NCBI GenBank assembly: GCA_023429995.1 | Contig: JAEZCE010000047.1 | Location: 109,795-173,794 of the forward strand | DNA from: Bacillota bacterium | GTDB lineage: Bacteria; Bacillota; UBA4882; UBA8346 | Direction: 5' to 3' | DNA length: 64,000 bases | Part shown: piece by piece, positions 62,099-64,000 of the stretch | Position numbering within the stretch: the stretch's first letter is position 1 | Layout: the number at the start of each line of letters is the position of its first letter | The notes under the pieces: generated by a model | Seen by the model: only the letters and a program-made list of their open reading frames with translations | What the model was told of the DNA's origin: nothing | The model's database searches: none | Translations under genes and position numbers: made by a program

Positions 62099-62914
62099 TT
62101 AATTCAATTCTTTCAAGGCATTTTCATATTCATGGCTATTTAACATTCCATTGTGATATTTAGCCGTATTTTCCATGAAAGAAACTCCTTTACCCTTTAT
62201 GGTATGGGCAATGATTGCGGTAGGACCATCAAGATGATTATCCGCTTCGTCCAAAACCTTGATTAATTCCTCGACATCGTGCCCATCAACTTCAAAGACA
62301 TTCCATCCAAATGCCTCCCATTTAAGACGAAGCTCGCCCAATTTCAAACGTTCGCAGATAGGGCCCGTTGCCTGTATTTTATTATGATCGATAATAGCGG
62401 TAAGGCGGGTTACATGAAAACTAGCCGCTGCCATGGCAGCTTCCCAAATCTGACCTTCTTGTAACTCACCGTCGCCCATTATTACATAAATCCGCCCCGG
62501 CTCTTTCTTTTTCCTTTCCGCCAAAGCCATTCCAATTCCCATCGATAAGCCCTGTCCCAAAGAACCTGTATTGGCCTCGATTCCGGGTAAACTTTTAATA
62601 TTGGGGTGCCCTTGTAAACGGCTGCCTAATTTTTTTAAAGTCTGCAATTCATCTTTCGGGAAGAAACCTGCTAAGGCCATGGCTGCGTATTGAGCAGGAG
62701 CCGAATGTCCTTTGCTTAAAATTATACGATCCCGTCCCGACATTTTAGGATCTTGCGGATTATATTTCATCGTGTGAAAATATAAAACCGCCACGATATC
62801 CGCGACTGATAACGAACCTCCAAAATGCCCGGTATGATTTGGCCCAATCATTTTCACGATTTCCCTTCGTAACTCCTTAGCTCTTAACCGCAGTTCAGAC
62901 AATTCATTATCCAT
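62099..62914 (-). CDS. Transketolase, N-terminal subunit
   Basis: About 271 residues. It carries the TPP-binding domain: GPNHTGHFGGSLSVAD, ILSKGHSAPAQYAAM, GSLGQGLSMGIGMALA and the GDG-N metal site (VIMGDGELQEGQIWEAAM with IIDHNKIQATG). The start ATG 62914 has AAAGGA ten bases upstream; a frame start at 62953 has none. It is the first gene of the carbohydrate operon, directly after an operator-like palindrome. Confidence 0.93.
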   Translation of the reverse strand: MDNELSELRLRAKELRREIVKMIGPNHTGHFGGSLSVADIVAVLYFHTMKYNPQDPKMSGRDRIILSKGHSAPAQYAAMALAGFFPKDELQTLKKLGSRLQGHPNIKSLPGIEANTGSLGQGLSMGIGMALAERKKKEPGRIYVIMGDGELQEGQIWEAAMAAASFHVTRLTAIIDHNKIQATGPICERLKLGELRLKWEAFGWNVFEVDGHDVEELIKVLDEADNHLDGPTAIIAHTIKGKGVSFMENTAKYHNGMLNSHEYENALKELN

Positions 62915-62983
62915 GGAATCCAATTCCTTTCTTTTTTTTGAATGAGTTAACATTTTGCCGTTTAGCTGTTAAGAAAAACAGAA

Positions 62984-62998
62984 GATAGACGTCTTACC
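62984..62998 (-). promoter_or_regulatory. GntR-type operator before the transketolase operon
   Basis: On the minus strand GGTAAGA-CG-TCTATC, nearly palindromic and nearly identical to GGTAAGA-AG-TCTTAC in front of the GntR gene (63782-63795). It lies about 70 bp upstream of the operon's first start codon, in the 90-bp gap after the regulator's stop. Confidence 0.65.
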
Positions 62999-63043
62999 TC
63001 TAACTCAAAACCAATCCCTATTCAAAATGATATTCGCTTTTTT

Positions 63044-63751
63044 TTAAGTTCCTTCTTTTTTGAACTTGGTCAAAATACGGTCCATGGTATTTTCCAAGTG
63101 ACTTTGCATCGCTTCTCCGGCTATGTGAACATCCCGCTTTTTAAGGGCTTCGACAATTTTTCGATGTTCACTAATACCGTTTTCGATAGCATCAGGCAAA
63201 CCAATAATCCGTAATTGCTGCCCCAGTAAAAGATCTTCGATTGCTTGATACATCTTAATAATAATTGGATTACGGGTCGCCAAAGCAATTTGCTTATGAA
63301 ACAGGTGGTCGGTTTTAGCAAACTGCTCCTTATTATTGCTGAAAACAACCATTTGTTCCACATAATGGTTCAATAATTCGATCTCGCTCTCACTAGCCCG
63401 GCTAGCCGCTATACTCGCTGTTTTGACTTCAATCATATTTCTGGCTTCCATAATGGATAAAATATTGTCTTTATTCTCAATGAGTAACGGCAACAAAGGA
63501 GTCATAAAGGATTCGGCATTAGGACGGGAAATGAAATTACCCTCTCCGTGACGGATGTCTATTAAACCAAACAAGTTTAACTGCCGGAGCGCTTCTCTCA
63601 AGGTCGGGCGACTGACGCCAAACTGAGCCGCTAATTCTATTTCCGCCGGCAACCGATCTCCCGGGCGCCAAGTACCTGCGATTATTAAGGCCTTAATCTG
63701 GTCACATACTTCCTCCCAGGCCTTTTTTCGATGAATTTTTTTAATATCCAA
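63044..63751 (-). CDS. GntR-family regulator (FadR/FCD subfamily)
   Basis: 235 residues from a TTG start six bases after GGAG. The DNA-binding domain (CDQIKALIIAGTWRPGDRLPAEIELAAQFGVSRPTLREALRQLNLFGLI) is canonical. The FCD domain has metal-site residues (KTDHLFHKQIALAT, SEHRKIVEAL, MQSHLENTMDRI). It directly precedes the carbohydrate operon it probably controls, and matching palindromes stand before both it and the operon. Confidence 0.92.
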   Translation of the reverse strand: MDIKKIHRKKAWEEVCDQIKALIIAGTWRPGDRLPAEIELAAQFGVSRPTLREALRQLNLFGLIDIRHGEGNFISRPNAESFMTPLLPLLIENKDNILSIMEARNMIEVKTASIAASRASESEIELLNHYVEQMVVFSNNKEQFAKTDHLFHKQIALATRNPIIIKMYQAIEDLLLGQQLRIIGLPDAIENGISEHRKIVEALKKRDVHIAGEAMQSHLENTMDRILTKFKKEGT

Positions 63752-63781
63752 TGAAATCTCCTTCAGAGCAATGGTTAAAAG

Positions 63782-63795
63782 GTAAGAAGTCTTAC
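63782..63795 (-). promoter_or_regulatory. Perfect GntR-type operator, autoregulatory
   Basis: GTAAGA-AG-TCTTAC, a perfect 6-bp palindrome about 30 bp upstream of the regulator start; a related site lies before the transketolase operon. The pattern fits the FadR-subfamily consensus with GT...AC cores. Confidence 0.65.
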
Positions 63796-63874
63796 TTCTA
63801 GATTTCTACTTCTTTTTTCAAATTCCTGCGTCGCCTTCATAAATATTTAAAACCCATCATTAGAATAAAAAAGC

Positions 63875-63904
63875 AAAAGACCCCGAAAAAAACCGAGGTC
63901 TTTT
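63875..63904 (-). terminator. Terminator of the rRNA operon
   Basis: AAAAGACC (63875-63882) pairs with GGTCTTTT (63897-63904), stem extended with one mismatch, followed on the minus strand by TTTTGCTTTTTT. It lies just after the 3' end of the 5S gene. Confidence 0.8.
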
Positions 63905-63912
63905 AAAAAATT

Positions 63913-64000
63913 ACTCCTGGCAACGACTTACTCTCCCAGCCGGTCGCCCGACAAGTACCATGGGAATATGTTCACATATTCCTTAGCAGAACCTTTGGTT
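63913..64000 (-). rRNA. rrf: 5S rRNA (3' portion; 5' end outside window)
   Basis: On the minus strand GGTACTTGTCGGGCGACC, then GGCTGGGAGAGTAAGTCG and TTGCCAGG are typical of the 3' half of bacterial 5S rRNA (helices IV/V and the closing strand of helix I). The part before it is odd: a perfect hairpin GGAATATG-TGAA-CATATTCC and a GGTT-flanked AACC-AAA-GGTT segment replace the expected GAAGTTAAGC...GCCGATGG. The gene runs off the right edge, so this cannot be resolved here. It is the end of an rRNA operon transcribed leftward. Confidence 0.8.

Noticed and set aside
61150..62914. 1-deoxy-xylulose-5-phosphate synthase or apulose transketolase as a specific call
   Set aside because: The split subunits and context fit a general transketolase; nothing in the sequence decides the substrate.
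1..64000. CRISPR arrays, prophage genes or complete insertion sequences
   Set aside because: No regularly spaced direct repeats, phage structural genes or transposase were found on either strand.

Overview
The window looks like the chromosome of a Gram-type-ambiguous but probably outer-membrane-bearing (diderm) member of the Bacillota. Pointers to Bacillota are strong AGGAGG ribosome binding sites, frequent GTG and TTG starts, a Bacillus-type SOS box (CGAAC-N4-GTTCG), LytR-CpsA-Psr and CpsD proteins, FCD-type GntR regulators and a 2-hydroxyacyl-CoA dehydratase activase system. Pointers to an outer membrane are two adjacent secretin-family genes, one ending in a C-terminal aromatic beta-signal. 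The species cannot be named from the sequence; a Hydrogenispora/Limnochordia-like lineage is a guess.

Layout. (1) 1-11 kb, minus strand: an exopolysaccharide locus in two transcription units: chain-length protein, tyrosine kinase, LCP ligase and a beta-propeller protein, then, after a terminator, a WbaP-like initiating transferase, flippase, FrhB-like protein, a frameshifted pyruvyl transferase and a truncated polymerase. (2) 11.2-16.8 kb, minus: five genes in a row, two small paralogous secreted subunits, an Ig-fold chaperone-like protein, a secretin and a secretin/beta-barrel fusion. This is the best candidate here for an undescribed surface-fibre or secretion system. It lies just downstream of a SARP/BTAD-type regulator (17.4-18.6 kb) that carries a degenerate GGDEF domain. 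(3) 19.1-27.9 kb, plus: four large secreted modular hydrolases (GH16, GH18, GH64 and a double GH18) suited to dissolving chitin plus beta-1,3-glucan, i.e. fungal-type walls. (4) 28-33.4 kb, minus: a GntR-controlled operon with an ion-transporter-superfamily permease, a hydantoinase/oxoprolinase-like protein and an HExxH protein, with a clear operator on its promoter.

(5) 33.7-42.3 kb: a TRIC/UPF0126 channel; a type IIA topoisomerase pair whose promoter holds an SOS box; an ECF sigma factor with a membrane partner and two LiaI/LiaF/DUF4097-like membrane proteins. (6) 42.3-46.2 kb, minus: a three-gene 2-hydroxyacyl-CoA dehydratase/activase operon with a divergently sited TetR regulator; similar operator half-sites occur at both promoters. 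(7) 46.4-54.2 kb: a degenerate cation-diffusion-facilitator-like protein, a cyclic-di-GMP-I riboswitch controlling an HD-GYP protein, FolD, an endonuclease Q-UvrD fusion, a multi-hairpin intergenic repeat, an RMD1/DUF155 protein and tRNA-Asn. (8) 54.4-63.8 kb, minus: a GntR-controlled carbohydrate operon (split transketolase, SDR dehydrogenase, GarR-like reductase, ABC importer, cytoplasmic GH5) with matching palindromes in front of the regulator and the operon. The right edge is the 3' part of a 5S rRNA gene, the end of an rRNA operon.

Coordinates and starts were read by eye. Family assignments rest on recognised motifs, not on searches.
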